Shown: positions 1-8,617, numbered from the stretch's first letter. The stretch is DNA of 64,000 nt from Bacillus sp. S/N-304-OC-R1 (GCF_019749375.1 NZ_JACWFE010000005.1:1-64000), one strand, 5' to 3'. A program made the numbers and translations. The notes: a model not told the origin generated them from the sequence alone.

Positions 1-43
1 TTCAAATAAAATGAACGCATGCAAGGCTAGTGGGACTGGTCTT

Positions 44-101
44 GCCAGACCCCCATTATAGTAATAGTTTAATACATTAGTAGGGATTGGCATCTTTTTT
101 T
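44..101 (+). repeat. degenerate T-tailed hairpin repeat
   Basis: A decayed member of the hairpin family seen at 4693 and 6702. It has a left arm with GCCAGACCCCC, an inner TAATACATTAG, a right arm with GGGATTGGCATC and then a T run. The arms pair only partly. Placement rests on shared layout and sequence with the better copies. Confidence 0.45.
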
Positions 102-138
102 GGTGAGTTTAGTTAGAGAATACCTATGAATATTATTA

Positions 139-195
139 GTGCCTGATCTCCAGTGTAGTATTACTTTCATACTCAGGCGATCAGGCACTTTTTTA
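139..195 (+). repeat. T-tailed hairpin repeat, terminator-like
   Basis: A perfect 10-bp inverted repeat, GTGCCTGATC (139-148) and GATCAGGCAC (179-188), is followed at once by a T run that overlaps the stop codon of the potassium channel gene on the other strand. Arm sequence and layout match the repeats near 4693, 5412, 6702 and 8719. It could end transcription in the plus direction. Confidence 0.65.
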
Positions 196-909
196 AGTCT
201 GATTATGCTTATTCTTCATTTTTTGCAGTTTTTCAATCATATAGTTATAGTCAATTTCATCAATATTTGGGTAGGCATCAATCGTTTGTTTAATATCCTT
301 AAGCTCCTTTGGGAGTCGGTCATCTCGATTATCCGTAAATATGGAGGCTACTGTTCCTGTTATTAAACCGATGACACCTATTCCCGTTAACATTAGCACG
401 CTCGCAATGATTCTGCCAACCGTTGTTTCCGGGGATAGGTCCCCATATCCGACTGTTGTCATTGTGACAATTGCCCACCAAAGTGCATCGCTATATGAAT
501 CAAAACTCGGTTCAATGAACTTCATAGGCAAAGCAATAAGAAAAAGAATGGACATGACTGAAACAACGAAAGTGTCAATTTTGTATTTTCTTAGGAGTTG
601 ATCAAGGAAGGCTATGCGTCTGTTCATGATCATTATTAGGCGAATAATCCTGAAAATCCGAACAAACCGCGCAGTCCGGAAAAACTGATCTAAAGGCAGA
701 ATGGCAATAAAGTCTAAAGGGTGGCCCTTGAAATACTCCCATTTATTATCACTAATGTATAGCCTAATTATGTAGTCCAGAATAAAGATTCCCCAAATAA
801 ACCAGTCGAGAATTGCCCCTTGCTTTGAGGGCAGATCAAGAACAAGGGAAAGTATAACTAATGCAGCTAGGCAAAGCTCATATATGATGCCAAAGTATAT
901 TTTTTTCAT
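193..909 (-). CDS. voltage-gated-type potassium channel
   Basis: A 238-residue integral membrane ion channel. The selectivity filter TVGYGD lies near residue 152 in the context TMTTVGYGDLSP, which identifies a K+ channel pore. Upstream are about four hydrophobic helices, the last with regularly spaced arginines (RFVRIFRIIRLI, near 82-93), like the S4 voltage sensor of six-helix Kv/KvAP channels. A helix after the filter (GRIIASVLMLTGIGVIGLI) is the inner pore helix. The charged tail is short with no TrkA/RCK domain, so gating by nucleotide or calcium is not suggested. The gene is monocistronic and ends inside the T tract of a hairpin repeat. Family assignment is secure; the gating mode is inferred. 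Confidence 0.9.
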   Translation of the reverse strand: MKKIYFGIIYELCLAALVILSLVLDLPSKQGAILDWFIWGIFILDYIIRLYISDNKWEYFKGHPLDFIAILPLDQFFRTARFVRIFRIIRLIMIMNRRIAFLDQLLRKYKIDTFVVSVMSILFLIALPMKFIEPSFDSYSDALWWAIVTMTTVGYGDLSPETTVGRIIASVLMLTGIGVIGLITGTVASIFTDNRDDRLPKELKDIKQTIDAYPNIDEIDYNYMIEKLQKMKNKHNQT

Positions 910-1052
910 CCAATCCCTACTTTGTTAAACTATTATTTTGTCATTTTAACATAATAGGTGTGTTTTTTTACCTTCATAAATTTTCATTTTTCGCATCCCT
1001 TTTCAATAAATTCGTTCATTTATGTATAGAAAGGGGGGAGAAATCCCCCTTA

Positions 1053-1841
1053 CTAATCTTTAATTTGATACAATACCTTAAATGCTTTTTCAGCAGCTTC
1101 TTGATCAAGAATATCTATATGGATTCCATAGATGTACACGCCGTCAACGCTAAATCTCTTATCTGGTATGGAAATTGTTAAAAAGTATTCTACTCCATCA
1201 TTTTTAAAGCTAGAGCCTTTTGCTAAGTCCGCATATCCATTTTTGTTTTTAACAGAATCTCTGAATGGTTGTGTTTTTGTTAAAAATATATCAACATGTT
1301 TGGATACCTCTTTAAGTGTTAATTCTTTACCGATTCCCTTCGACACCGTAACTAATAAATTTTTCATAAAATCCCCATCTATAGGAAAATCCTTACTGTT
1401 AGCAATTATGTTAATTTGCTCTAATTTACCATCAATTTCTTTAAACTCGACATTTTTATCATTAGAAAATAATTAATTATCTTCTTTACTATAAGTCCAT
1501 ATTTGGATGCCGGTGGACACTGTGCTTCCGTTTTCGTTAATTCCTGTCACTATTTCATACTCTTCAACATTAGACGGATTAGAGTATCCGTAATCAGTGG
1601 ATTTTACTAAATCAATCCTAGGATACTCAATCTTTAATGCATCTATTAAAGTATCTCTAGGAATCAACTTCCTGTTAAAGTCTTCTTCATTGAATTTATT
1701 ATTAAAATTACTATTTGAGACTATGTGATTTCTTATTAAATTGCATCCATTAACTATACCGACAACTATTAATATAATAATTAGTGTTACAACACTCCCT
1801 CTAAAACTGCTATTCTTCTTTTTTACTCTAGATCTGCTCAT
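1053..1841 (-). pseudogene. membrane-anchored protein gene interrupted by one in-frame TAA
   Basis: Two adjacent open stretches on the minus strand (1841-1476 and 1472-1053) are in the same frame and separated only by TAA at 1475-1473. Read through, they give about 262 residues. There is a basic N-terminus, one transmembrane helix (VVTLIIILIVVGIVNGC), and an outside domain continuing past the stop as NDKNVEFKEIDGKLEQINII, which looks like real coding sequence and has no start of its own. The start is ATG 1841, because GGAG lies 6 nt before it. The family is not recognised. A nonsense mutation in a formerly single gene is the simplest reading. The 3' part could restart at ATG 1367, but no ribosome binding site is evident there. 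Confidence 0.7.
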
Positions 1842-2169
1842 GATTTTCTCCAATCAATTAGTTATTACATTATTCTTATCGGAAACATTTTCACATTCAT
1901 TTAATATAAGTATTATTTCTCGTTTTCAGAGATTCACTCAATATAAAAGAATCATAGTATTTAGATTTGAGTGTCTACAATGATATAAAATCCACCTAAT
2001 ATGCAATTATAGTTTGCAGCTATGTAAATGTATTTTATCTAAACTGATTGCTTACAGAACTGATACAACTTTACTTTTTAATATCTAATTAAAGTCTATA
2101 CTTAGCTATTTAGTTAAAACGATGTTATTTTTGAGCAAAATAATTTTTGTCGATTTTTATGAAAAATAC

Positions 2170-2198
2170 TTGAATTAATATTGGAATAGATTTATAGA
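2170..2198 (+). promoter_or_regulatory. candidate sigma-A promoter of the isoprenoid synthase-like gene
   Basis: TTGAAT (2170-2175), a 17-bp spacer and TATAGA (2193-2198) lie just upstream of the gene starting at 2226. The rest of the gap 1854-2169 is A/T-rich with no other feature seen. Confidence 0.45.
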
Positions 2199-2225
2199 AG
2201 AGATGGTTAAGTTGAGGTAATGATG

Positions 2226-4592
2226 ATGAATAAAGGGTTAATAATAAATGCTGATGCATGCTACCGACTGGCGGAGCGGAGGGCTGCCCAGTACTTTCAA
2301 TCACTTTATGTGCAAGTCATGGAAAAGGCTTTTGTACCAATCCTAACAAAAGATTTTCAATCATGGAAACATAATCATATTCAACATTCTTTCGTATCCT
2401 TTTTTTCGCGTGGAAAGAGAAAAACAGATTCTAAAGAGTATCACCATTATATCCGTTGGCTAGAGCGTAAAGGCAAACTAGATAATTACTTGGATCGAAG
2501 CATCTCCTATATTTTCTTGAGGGATCTGGGGAAAGCTCTGGACTCAACTGACACATTGACAAGAGTTCGTCGTGTCGTTGAAAGTATAAAAAATAACCTG
2601 ACTCATTCCACGGCAACAGATGAGATGTTAAGCATTGTTGGATTGTACAGGAAAGCTCAGAAGGAATGCATTGAATCCACTATGATCTGGATGCTAGAGA
2701 AGCTAAAGACTGTAACTTCCAATATTCCAAAGGGAATGGATGCTGAAGAAGCCCAGCGAAAACTGATCAAAATCATAGTCGGGGTCATCATGCATGTCGT
2801 CGATGCGATGGATAGTGACATATCAGCAGAAGAACGTAGGCAGAAGCTTGATGAAGCGATTAGGCTAGGGTATTACTATGGTCTGACCTATCCATTCATT
2901 GATGATCTACTTGATGCCAAAATCTTATCTGAAAGAGAGAAAAGGCAGTATTCCCAATTAATTAGGACAACACTGACCACGGGAAATGTGCCGGAATTGG
3001 GGAAGTGGACGGGAGTATACTCAAGCTTAATACGATATATTCATTCGGAACTTCGTGAGGCCTTTGAGTATATTAAGACCTATCAGAGGCCAGAGGCAAG
3101 AAAAAAATTTTTTGAGCAATCCTATGTATTTTTTCATTCGCAGGAAGTGGACCGAGTTAAAGAACTATCGAATGCCAATTACACGAATGAAGAGCTTTAT
3201 ATTCCGATCATATTAAAATCCTCTTCATCACGATCCATTGTCCGTTCAGTCATTAGTGCTTCTGAGGACGAGGGCTTTGACAACCGTACATTCTTTTATG
3301 GAATTTACAATCAGCTCGCTGATGATTTTGCAGATATGTTTGATGACATGAAGGAAGGAGCGGTCACACCATATACGTATTATTTGAAATACCATGATAA
3401 GCGTCCGGATCTTATCAATCCCTTTGAATTATATTGGACGGTCATTTCCCACTTGATCCATCATGTGTATCATTCTGATGCCAAGACTTGTGAAGTGATG
3501 TTGGACCGAGCAATAAATGGCCTAAAGCGATGTAAGGAACGATTGGGAACCAAAAAATACAACGAGTTGATGGATTTATTGGCTTCTGGAACTTCGGAAT
3601 TCAATAGTTTGATTCAAAATATGGTGAAAAAAGCGGATGATGTGGATTTCTTTGATAAGCTGCTTCGAGATCGTATGATTACTATGCTGAGAAATGAACG
3701 GAAAGAGCAAGAAGACTTTTTAAATACGATCGAAACAGTACGAGAACAAATCAACAACGCCCTGCCTATTCATAAAACCAATGATAACTCTACAATGAAT
3801 GTGCCAATCATTGATGCTGCGAACTACAGTTTGGCAGGCGATGGAAAGCGATTGAGGCCCATAGTTGCTTGGTTCATGGGAGTGAACGTATATGGATTAG
3901 ATAGTTCAGCCATCGTACCACTTCTAAGATCATTGGAATATATGCACACGGCATCCTTAATCTTTGATGATTTGCCATCTCAAGATAATGCATCAATCCG
4001 CAGAGGACGTTCAACCCTCCATCATGTATATAACAGTGCCATTGCTGAATTAACTGCTCTCTTTCTGACCCAGAAGGCAACTTGGGAACAAGCAAATCTT
4101 GATCGGTTCGATGCGAAAGTTGTCCTTAAATTGATCCAATATTCGGCTCAAATGACAGAGGAGATGTGTAAAGGGCAAGTAATGGATTTGGAATCTAGAG
4201 GGAAGCAATTGACTTTGGAACAATTAAATACGGTGAGTTTTTATAAAACTGGAATTGCCTTCGAAGCTTCTTTAATCATGCCTGCCATTCTTGCCCAAGC
4301 AAATGAGGCAGAAATGGAAACTCTGAAAACATTCGCCCGCCATGCCGGCATTGCGTTTCAGATTAAGGATGACCTCCTTGATGTTGAAGGAGATCTAACC
4401 TTACTAGGAAAACCAATCGGCAAAGATGCTGAAAACAACAATATGACTTTTGTAGCCATCCTAGGTAAGGAAGGTGCCAGAAAAGCAATGTGGGAACATT
4501 ACTGTCTGGCGATGGAAGCGATAGAAGAAATGCCGCGTAAGACTTCATTTTTGAAGCATCTTTTGAATTATATGGTGAATAGGGATCGTTGA
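2226..4592 (+). CDS. two-part isoprenoid (polyprenyl) synthase-like protein
   Basis: About 788 residues, more than twice the length of an ordinary polyprenyl diphosphate synthase. Positions below count from the upstream ATG at 2220; GAGG (2214-2217) favours the third ATG, 2226. The C-terminal half (about 530-790) has the full trans-prenyltransferase signature. It carries GKRLRP at 542, the first Asp-rich motif DDLPSQD at 583, RRGRST at 594, KGQVMDL at 651, and the second Asp-rich motif DDLLD at 717 in the context FQIKDDLLDVEGD. It should bind Mg-diphosphate and condense isopentenyl units. The all-helical N-terminal half carries its own FIDDLLD near 227 and DDFADMFDD near 368. This suggests a second, diverged class I isoprenoid-synthase fold acting as cyclase or partner domain. 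The C-terminal family is certain; the product and the N-terminal role are inference. No other terpene genes lie nearby. Confidence 0.8.
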   Translation: MNKGLIINADACYRLAERRAAQYFQSLYVQVMEKAFVPILTKDFQSWKHNHIQHSFVSFFSRGKRKTDSKEYHHYIRWLERKGKLDNYLDRSISYIFLRDLGKALDSTDTLTRVRRVVESIKNNLTHSTATDEMLSIVGLYRKAQKECIESTMIWMLEKLKTVTSNIPKGMDAEEAQRKLIKIIVGVIMHVVDAMDSDISAEERRQKLDEAIRLGYYYGLTYPFIDDLLDAKILSEREKRQYSQLIRTTLTTGNVPELGKWTGVYSSLIRYIHSELREAFEYIKTYQRPEARKKFFEQSYVFFHSQEVDRVKELSNANYTNEELYIPIILKSSSSRSIVRSVISASEDEGFDNRTFFYGIYNQLADDFADMFDDMKEGAVTPYTYYLKYHDKRPDLINPFELYWTVISHLIHHVYHSDAKTCEVMLDRAINGLKRCKERLGTKKYNELMDLLASGTSEFNSLIQNMVKKADDVDFFDKLLRDRMITMLRNERKEQEDFLNTIETVREQINNALPIHKTNDNSTMNVPIIDAANYSLAGDGKRLRPIVAWFMGVNVYGLDSSAIVPLLRSLEYMHTASLIFDDLPSQDNASIRRGRSTLHHVYNSAIAELTALFLTQKATWEQANLDRFDAKVVLKLIQYSAQMTEEMCKGQVMDLESRGKQLTLEQLNTVSFYKTGIAFEASLIMPAILAQANEAEMETLKTFARHAGIAFQIKDDLLDVEGDLTLLGKPIGKDAENNNMTFVAILGKEGARKAMWEHYCLAMEAIEEMPRKTSFLKHLLNYMVNRDR

Positions 4593-4692
4593 GAGGTTGT
4601 TATCGATCAATCTAGTTAGAATAGGTTTTAAAAAAGAGTTTATATTCAACAAGGGATTGAACCGAAACCCGAATAGTGGACACTAATATTTT

Positions 4693-4749
4693 GTGCCTGC
4701 CCCCTAGTACATTAATCCATTAATGCATTGGGGGGCAGGCACCTTTTTT
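4693..4749 (+). repeat. T-tailed hairpin repeat with perfect 12-bp arms
   Basis: GTGCCTGCCCCC (4693-4704) pairs perfectly with GGGGGCAGGCAC (4731-4742) and is followed by a T run. An inner CATTAAT/ATTAATG inverted repeat fills the loop. It is the cleanest copy of the family, lies about 100 bp after the isoprenoid synthase gene and can serve as its terminator. Confidence 0.75.
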
Positions 4750-4886
4750 AAAATTGTAAACTTTAAGGTTAGTGAAGTTTCAAAAAACGAATCAAATGTC
4801 TTGTTTGAAGTATAAAAAATGAGCTCAAGGTTCAATTAAATGTTACAGTTAGAAAGATAAATTTTAAAAGTGAGTAGGCGAACAAT

Positions 4887-5264
4887 ATGATTGAGGTAAA
4901 AACATCTACACTAAGTGATGGAGAATTCAACAGAGGGGTATTTGCTACACGTGATATCAAAAAAGGAGAGCTTCTGCATGAAGCACCTGTCATTGCTTAT
5001 CCAAACGACCAGCACCAACACATTGAGCAAACGATACTGGCTGATTACGCTTTTGAGTATGGGAAAAATCATTCTGCTATCCTACTTGGTTATGGAATGC
5101 TGTTTAACCATTCTTATGAACCTAATGTAACTTATGAAATTAATTTTAGCAACCACACATTTGACTTCTATGCTTTCACAGATATAAAAGCAGGAGATGA
5201 GATTCTAATCAATTATAATGGCGATGTTGATGACAAAGATCCACTTTGGTTTAATCAGGATTAA
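4887..5264 (+). CDS. small SET-domain protein
   Basis: A 125-residue protein made almost entirely of a SET domain, the fold of SAM-dependent lysine methyltransferases. Visible motifs are NRGVFATRDIKKGE near 15, NHSYEPN near 75 (the NHS/C cofactor motif) and GDEILINYNGD near 108, ending with the active-site tyrosine. There are no pre-SET or post-SET cysteines. Stand-alone bacterial SET proteins of this size are widespread in Bacillus; their targets are mostly unknown. The ribosome binding site is weak. It sits alone between two hairpin repeats. Confidence 0.85.
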   Translation: MIEVKTSTLSDGEFNRGVFATRDIKKGELLHEAPVIAYPNDQHQHIEQTILADYAFEYGKNHSAILLGYGMLFNHSYEPNVTYEINFSNHTFDFYAFTDIKAGDEILINYNGDVDDKDPLWFNQD

Positions 5265-5295
5265 ATCCTGGACCGATACCTTTTGCTGAAAGTAA

Positions 5296-5384
5296 CGTGC
5301 AAAAATATGTGAAAAAATCGTGCAAATATCCAAAACATCGTGCAAATCTGGATAAGAAACGTGCATATAAACAAAATATCGTAC
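5296..5384. repeat. short 20-23-bp direct-repeat array (CGTGCAAA core)
   Basis: Five copies of a core close to CGTGCAAA begin at 5296, 5319, 5339, 5360 and 5380 (the last is CGTACAAA). Spacings are 23, 20, 21 and 20 bp. The DNA between cores is A-rich and not conserved. It is intergenic and resembles in period the longer arrays at 34461, 61571 and 62766. Confidence 0.6.
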
Positions 5385-5411
5385 AAAAAGCTGTTTTTGA
5401 TTATTAATTCG

Positions 5412-5466
5412 GTGTCTGATACCCAGTGTGTTAATCCAGTAATACATTGGGGGCAGGCACCTTTTG
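5412..5466 (+). repeat. T-tailed hairpin repeat, diverged left arm
   Basis: GGTGTCTGATACCCAGTG pairs imperfectly with CATTGGGGGCAGGCACC and is followed by TTTT. The right arm is nearly identical to the copy at 4693, showing common origin. The remaining gap 5467-5827 is A/T-rich. It contains a weak CCGCT...AGCGG hairpin with T runs near 5665-5707 that may be another terminator. Confidence 0.6.
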
Positions 5467-5827
5467 TTTGCTTCTATTCGGATCTAGGGCATTGAGGTTT
5501 CGCGATTTTTTGGAGCCCTATATTTCACAGTTATTTTAATAAGATAAAAAGAATAAAATTTTATTTTACCTCATGATAAAATATATTGTCAACAATAATT
5601 TTGTGATATTTTCAAAAAAATGATATAATAGTGTTACAATTGTTTTTTTAATCGTATTCCGAATTCCGCTGTATTTTTTTGCTTATAGAAAGCGGATACG
5701 TTTTTTTAATATCCATTTTTAGCCGAAGAACAATTGTGTGAGCTTTAAAGGTAAGTTAGTTGAATAAAATGATCAAATTACTATCTAATAGTAACCGAGT
5801 TTTTATTCTACAAGGAGGACTAGAATA

Positions 5828-6682
5828 ATGAATCTAATCAATAAGAAAGTTACACACAAGAGTTTTGGCATGGGTAGTATAATTAAACATAATGATTCTA
5901 GTATTGAAATACATTTCGCATTGGAAAATAAAAAGTTTGTTTACCCCGACGTATTTGAGAAACACCTAAAACTACATGATAAAAGTATGGCTCTTATACT
6001 TGAAAAAATTATACAAAAAAAGGAATTGGAACGAAAGGAGGAAGAATCGAAGAAGGAAGAGGAAAAAAAACTACAACGAAAAAACCTGGAACTTCGCTTG
6101 GAACATGAAAAACTTATGAGAAATCATAAACTTCATCCCGAATCACAAATGGTTTTTTGGTGTGACACAGAAGAACAGAATAGTTCTTTTTCAGAATGGA
6201 AGGTTTTCTCAGGTGTAATAAAAAGTGGTGATAACAAGGGGAATCCAAACAAACCCATCCGTTTGTACAAAAATAGTGCTGTCCTGTTAACAGCAATAGA
6301 TTCTGATAAGCCTGAAAAAGATAGACGTATCTTAGGGGTCTATATGGTGAATGAAAACTTTATCGGTAAGCTTTGTGAAGATGGATATATTCCTGCTCAT
6401 TCAAAATACAGACTCCAACTTACAGAACAGGAATCCGATCAGATGCTTTTCTGGGAATATTATACAAATAAGAAATTCCCACACAAAATGACATGGAATA
6501 CAGGTAAATACCGTTATTTTGATAATTTATGGATAGCTCAAATTTTGCATGATATAGTTTCGTTGAAAAGTGATCCAAAGGAAAGAGAGCTGGCACAACA
6601 ATTTTTAAAACATTTTTGTAAAATGAATCAGATAACAGATCGAGAGTTACCAAAGCCTAATGGTGCATTAATGCGTATTTAG
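5828..6682 (+). CDS. uncharacterised protein with charged coiled-coil linker
   Basis: A 284-residue soluble protein of unknown function. Residues 1-48 look like a small beta domain (KKVTHKSFGMGSIIKHND, then FVYPDVFEKHLK) of a type that often starts otherwise unrelated Firmicute proteins. Residues 55-100 are a strongly charged K/E-rich coiled coil. Residues 105-284 form a globular part rich in aromatic residues (MVFWCDTEEQN, MLFWEYYTNKKFPHKMTW, GKYRYFDNLWIAQILHDI). There is no signal peptide or membrane helix. The start is fixed by AAGGAGG 8 nt upstream. I recognise no catalytic motif. The cargo-like position between repeats and an insertion element suggests an accessory gene. Confidence 0.6.
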   Translation: MNLINKKVTHKSFGMGSIIKHNDSSIEIHFALENKKFVYPDVFEKHLKLHDKSMALILEKIIQKKELERKEEESKKEEEKKLQRKNLELRLEHEKLMRNHKLHPESQMVFWCDTEEQNSSFSEWKVFSGVIKSGDNKGNPNKPIRLYKNSAVLLTAIDSDKPEKDRRILGVYMVNENFIGKLCEDGYIPAHSKYRLQLTEQESDQMLFWEYYTNKKFPHKMTWNTGKYRYFDNLWIAQILHDIVSLKSDPKERELAQQFLKHFCKMNQITDRELPKPNGALMRI

Positions 6683-6701
6683 ACGTTATCCCAAAGTTCT
6701 C

Positions 6702-6752
6702 GGTTCCTGACCCCCCAATGCGTTAATACATTGGGGGTCAGGAACCTTTTTT
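6702..6752 (+). repeat. T-tailed hairpin repeat with about 18-bp arms
   Basis: GGTTCCTGACCCCCC plus AATG (6702-6720) pairs with CATTGGGGGTCAGGAACC (6729-6746) with a single extra C, around the loop CGTTAATA. A run of six T follows. It is the longest hairpin of the family and directly abuts the 93-bp duplicated gene fragment that starts at 6754. Confidence 0.75.
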
Positions 6753-6753
6753 C

Positions 6754-6846
6754 ATGTGGGAACATTACTGTTTGGCGATGGAAGCGATAGAAGAAATGCC
6801 ACGTAAAACTTCATTTTTGAAGCATCTTTTGAATTATATGGTGAAT
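6754..6846 (+). pseudogene. 93-bp duplicated fragment of the isoprenoid synthase gene 3' end
   Basis: This segment aligns without gaps to 4488-4580, near the end of the isoprenoid synthase-like gene, with three mismatches in 93 bases. It starts at the codons for MWEHYCLAMEAIEEMP and runs to MVN. It has no start signal and no upstream part of the gene, so it is a remnant. Its left edge is the T run of a hairpin repeat and its right side leads to the insertion element. Confidence 0.9.
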
Positions 6847-6924
6847 CGAAGGCTAATGTGCCTAGTATAGTAAATAGTTAATAAATAAAAAAAGACCACC
6901 GTTTTCATTGTAAAATAGAAGTAC

Positions 6925-6935
6925 CTATCACAGAA
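6925..6935 (+). repeat. left subterminal inverted repeat of the IS110-type element
   Basis: CTATCACAGAA is the exact reverse complement of 8618-8628. It lies about 20 bp upstream of the ribosome binding site of the transposase gene. Confidence 0.65.
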
Positions 6936-6970
6936 CTTCCAATTACTATCCGACCAAGGAGATGAAAACG

Positions 6971-8380
6971 ATGGCATATTCATTATTGAATCACATTCAA
7001 GGTAAAAAAGGAAGTCGATGGGCACAATTTGTACGGGACACGGGATCAGAAAATTTACTGGTAGTGGCTATTGATGCAGCTAAATTTACACATAAGGTAT
7101 TAATTTGTACGTTTTATGGAGATGTATTAGTGAAACCCTTCGAGTTTGATGCATCTTTGTCTGGATTTGAGAGAGTTAAAAAGCAGATCCAACTAGAAAA
7201 GGACAAGCATGGAATGCAGGATGTAGTTGTGGGGATTGAAACTACTGGACACTATTATGAGGATCTTGTCCGGCGTTGTCATTTAGAGGGTTTTCATGTT
7301 CGTATTGTTAATTCAGCGACCACAGCACAAGAAAGAGATGCCCTCTTAAATTGGTCAAAGACAGATAATTTAGATTTAATGGCGATTGTTCAATCCATTA
7401 TACATGGAAGAGGAACTTCGAATGAATTATCTTCAGGCAATGTACATACATTACAAAAACTAACAAGGGCACGTCGCGAACTAGTCGATGAACGTACAGC
7501 TACTCAAAATCTCATTCGTATGCATATAGATCATATATTTCGGGAGTTCCAGGGGAAAAGTGTATGGAAAAATGGAAAACGTGAACACTGTCAACCCTTT
7601 TCTAAATTATTTGGCAAGGCACCTCGTTATATAATGCGGCACCATCCACATCCAAGCGATATTCTTGCGCTAGGAGAAGATTGGCTACGAGCACTCTCTA
7701 TTCGTGAGAACCTTAAATTAAGAGATCAATCTATTAAGACATTACTAGAATTTGCGAAAGAATCAATTTCTCAACCTAAAAAGTATGTAGAGGCAGATAT
7801 ATTTCTTCTCATTCAAAAACTCGACAGATTAGAATTATTGGATCATCAAATCAAGGTATTAGAACGAAAAATTGAAGATTTATTCATAGAGACAGAGGGT
7901 GCCGTTATACTCACTGTTCCAGGAATAGGGGTAGTAACAGGAGCTGAATTTTTCGCAGAAATGGGCGATATCTCTGATTTCGATCATGCGGGGCAATTAA
8001 TTAAACTGGCTGGGACCAATCCGATTGTTAAACAATCGGGAGGACATAAACCCACTTACTATGGTATTTCCAAACAAGGTAGGAGAACCTTTAGGAATAT
8101 TACCTATCAAGTTGGAAAGTCCTTGGCTGTTAATAACCCCGAAATGAAACAGAGATATTTGGACCTTAAAGAACGTGGAAAACACACCCGGCAGGCATAT
8201 GTCGCTCTTGGAAATCGGATGATACGCCTTGCCTTTTCAATGATTCGCAATCGGACATTATACAGTACTGATCAAGAGAATTATGTGTTAATTAATGAAT
8301 TAAGTAAAAAGCTAAGAGCTGCCAATGTGAAGAAATTTTATGAACAACATATCTCGTCAACTGTCTGTCTATCAGCTTAG
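6971..8380 (+). CDS. IS110-family transposase (DEDD/Tnp20)
   Basis: A 469-residue transposase/recombinase. The N-terminal RuvC-like DEDD domain shows AIDAAKFTHKV (first Asp), VGIETTGHYYEDL (Glu) and SKTDNLDL (paired Asp). A coiled region follows. The C-terminal Transposase_20 domain has ILTVPGIGVVTGAEF and the serine motif KQSGGHKPTYYG that supplies the catalytic Ser in this family. AAGGAG (6956-6961) directly abuts an ATG at 6962 but is 9 nt from the ATG at 6971, so 6971 is the likely start. The frame is intact and the enzyme may be active. It is somewhat longer than many IS110 transposases. Confidence 0.9.
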   Translation: MAYSLLNHIQGKKGSRWAQFVRDTGSENLLVVAIDAAKFTHKVLICTFYGDVLVKPFEFDASLSGFERVKKQIQLEKDKHGMQDVVVGIETTGHYYEDLVRRCHLEGFHVRIVNSATTAQERDALLNWSKTDNLDLMAIVQSIIHGRGTSNELSSGNVHTLQKLTRARRELVDERTATQNLIRMHIDHIFREFQGKSVWKNGKREHCQPFSKLFGKAPRYIMRHHPHPSDILALGEDWLRALSIRENLKLRDQSIKTLLEFAKESISQPKKYVEADIFLLIQKLDRLELLDHQIKVLERKIEDLFIETEGAVILTVPGIGVVTGAEFFAEMGDISDFDHAGQLIKLAGTNPIVKQSGGHKPTYYGISKQGRRTFRNITYQVGKSLAVNNPEMKQRYLDLKERGKHTRQAYVALGNRMIRLAFSMIRNRTLYSTDQENYVLINELSKKLRAANVKKFYEQHISSTVCLSA

Positions 8381-8617
8381 ATTAATGTTTTTTATTAGTT
8401 AATTTTGCAGTCCTGTTTTAAATGGGGCTTCTCTAGGACGTCAGATCACATTGTTTTTCGTGCCTGAGGCTTCAAGACCTCGCGGGTCAGCGTTATGGAT
8501 CTTGTCCTACAAATACGGATAATACGTGAAAATCAAAGTTTAAATTTGCTAGGCGGTATCACTGTGGGATGAAAATGCAAGGTCCTTTCACGTTCTAGAG
8601 AAGCCCTATAATAATAT
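8381..8617 (+). ncRNA. candidate guide (bridge/seek) RNA region of the IS110-type element
   Basis: This is a 237-nt non-coding stretch between the transposase stop and the right subterminal inverted repeat. It contains a long inverted repeat, GGGCTTCTCTAGGACGT (8425-8441) with ACGTTCTAGAGAAGCCC (8590-8606). In RNA this is a 17-bp stem with one G-U pair enclosing 148 nt, which includes smaller hairpins such as GAGGCTTCAAGACCTC. In IS1111-type elements the guide RNA is encoded at this right-end position. The structure is seen; the RNA identity is inferred. The right limit is the inverted repeat. Confidence 0.55.

Noticed and set aside
1473-1475. Programmed stop-codon read-through
   Set aside because: The context AAT-TAA-TTA is not a known read-through context (usually UGA followed by CUA), so a nonsense mutation is simpler.
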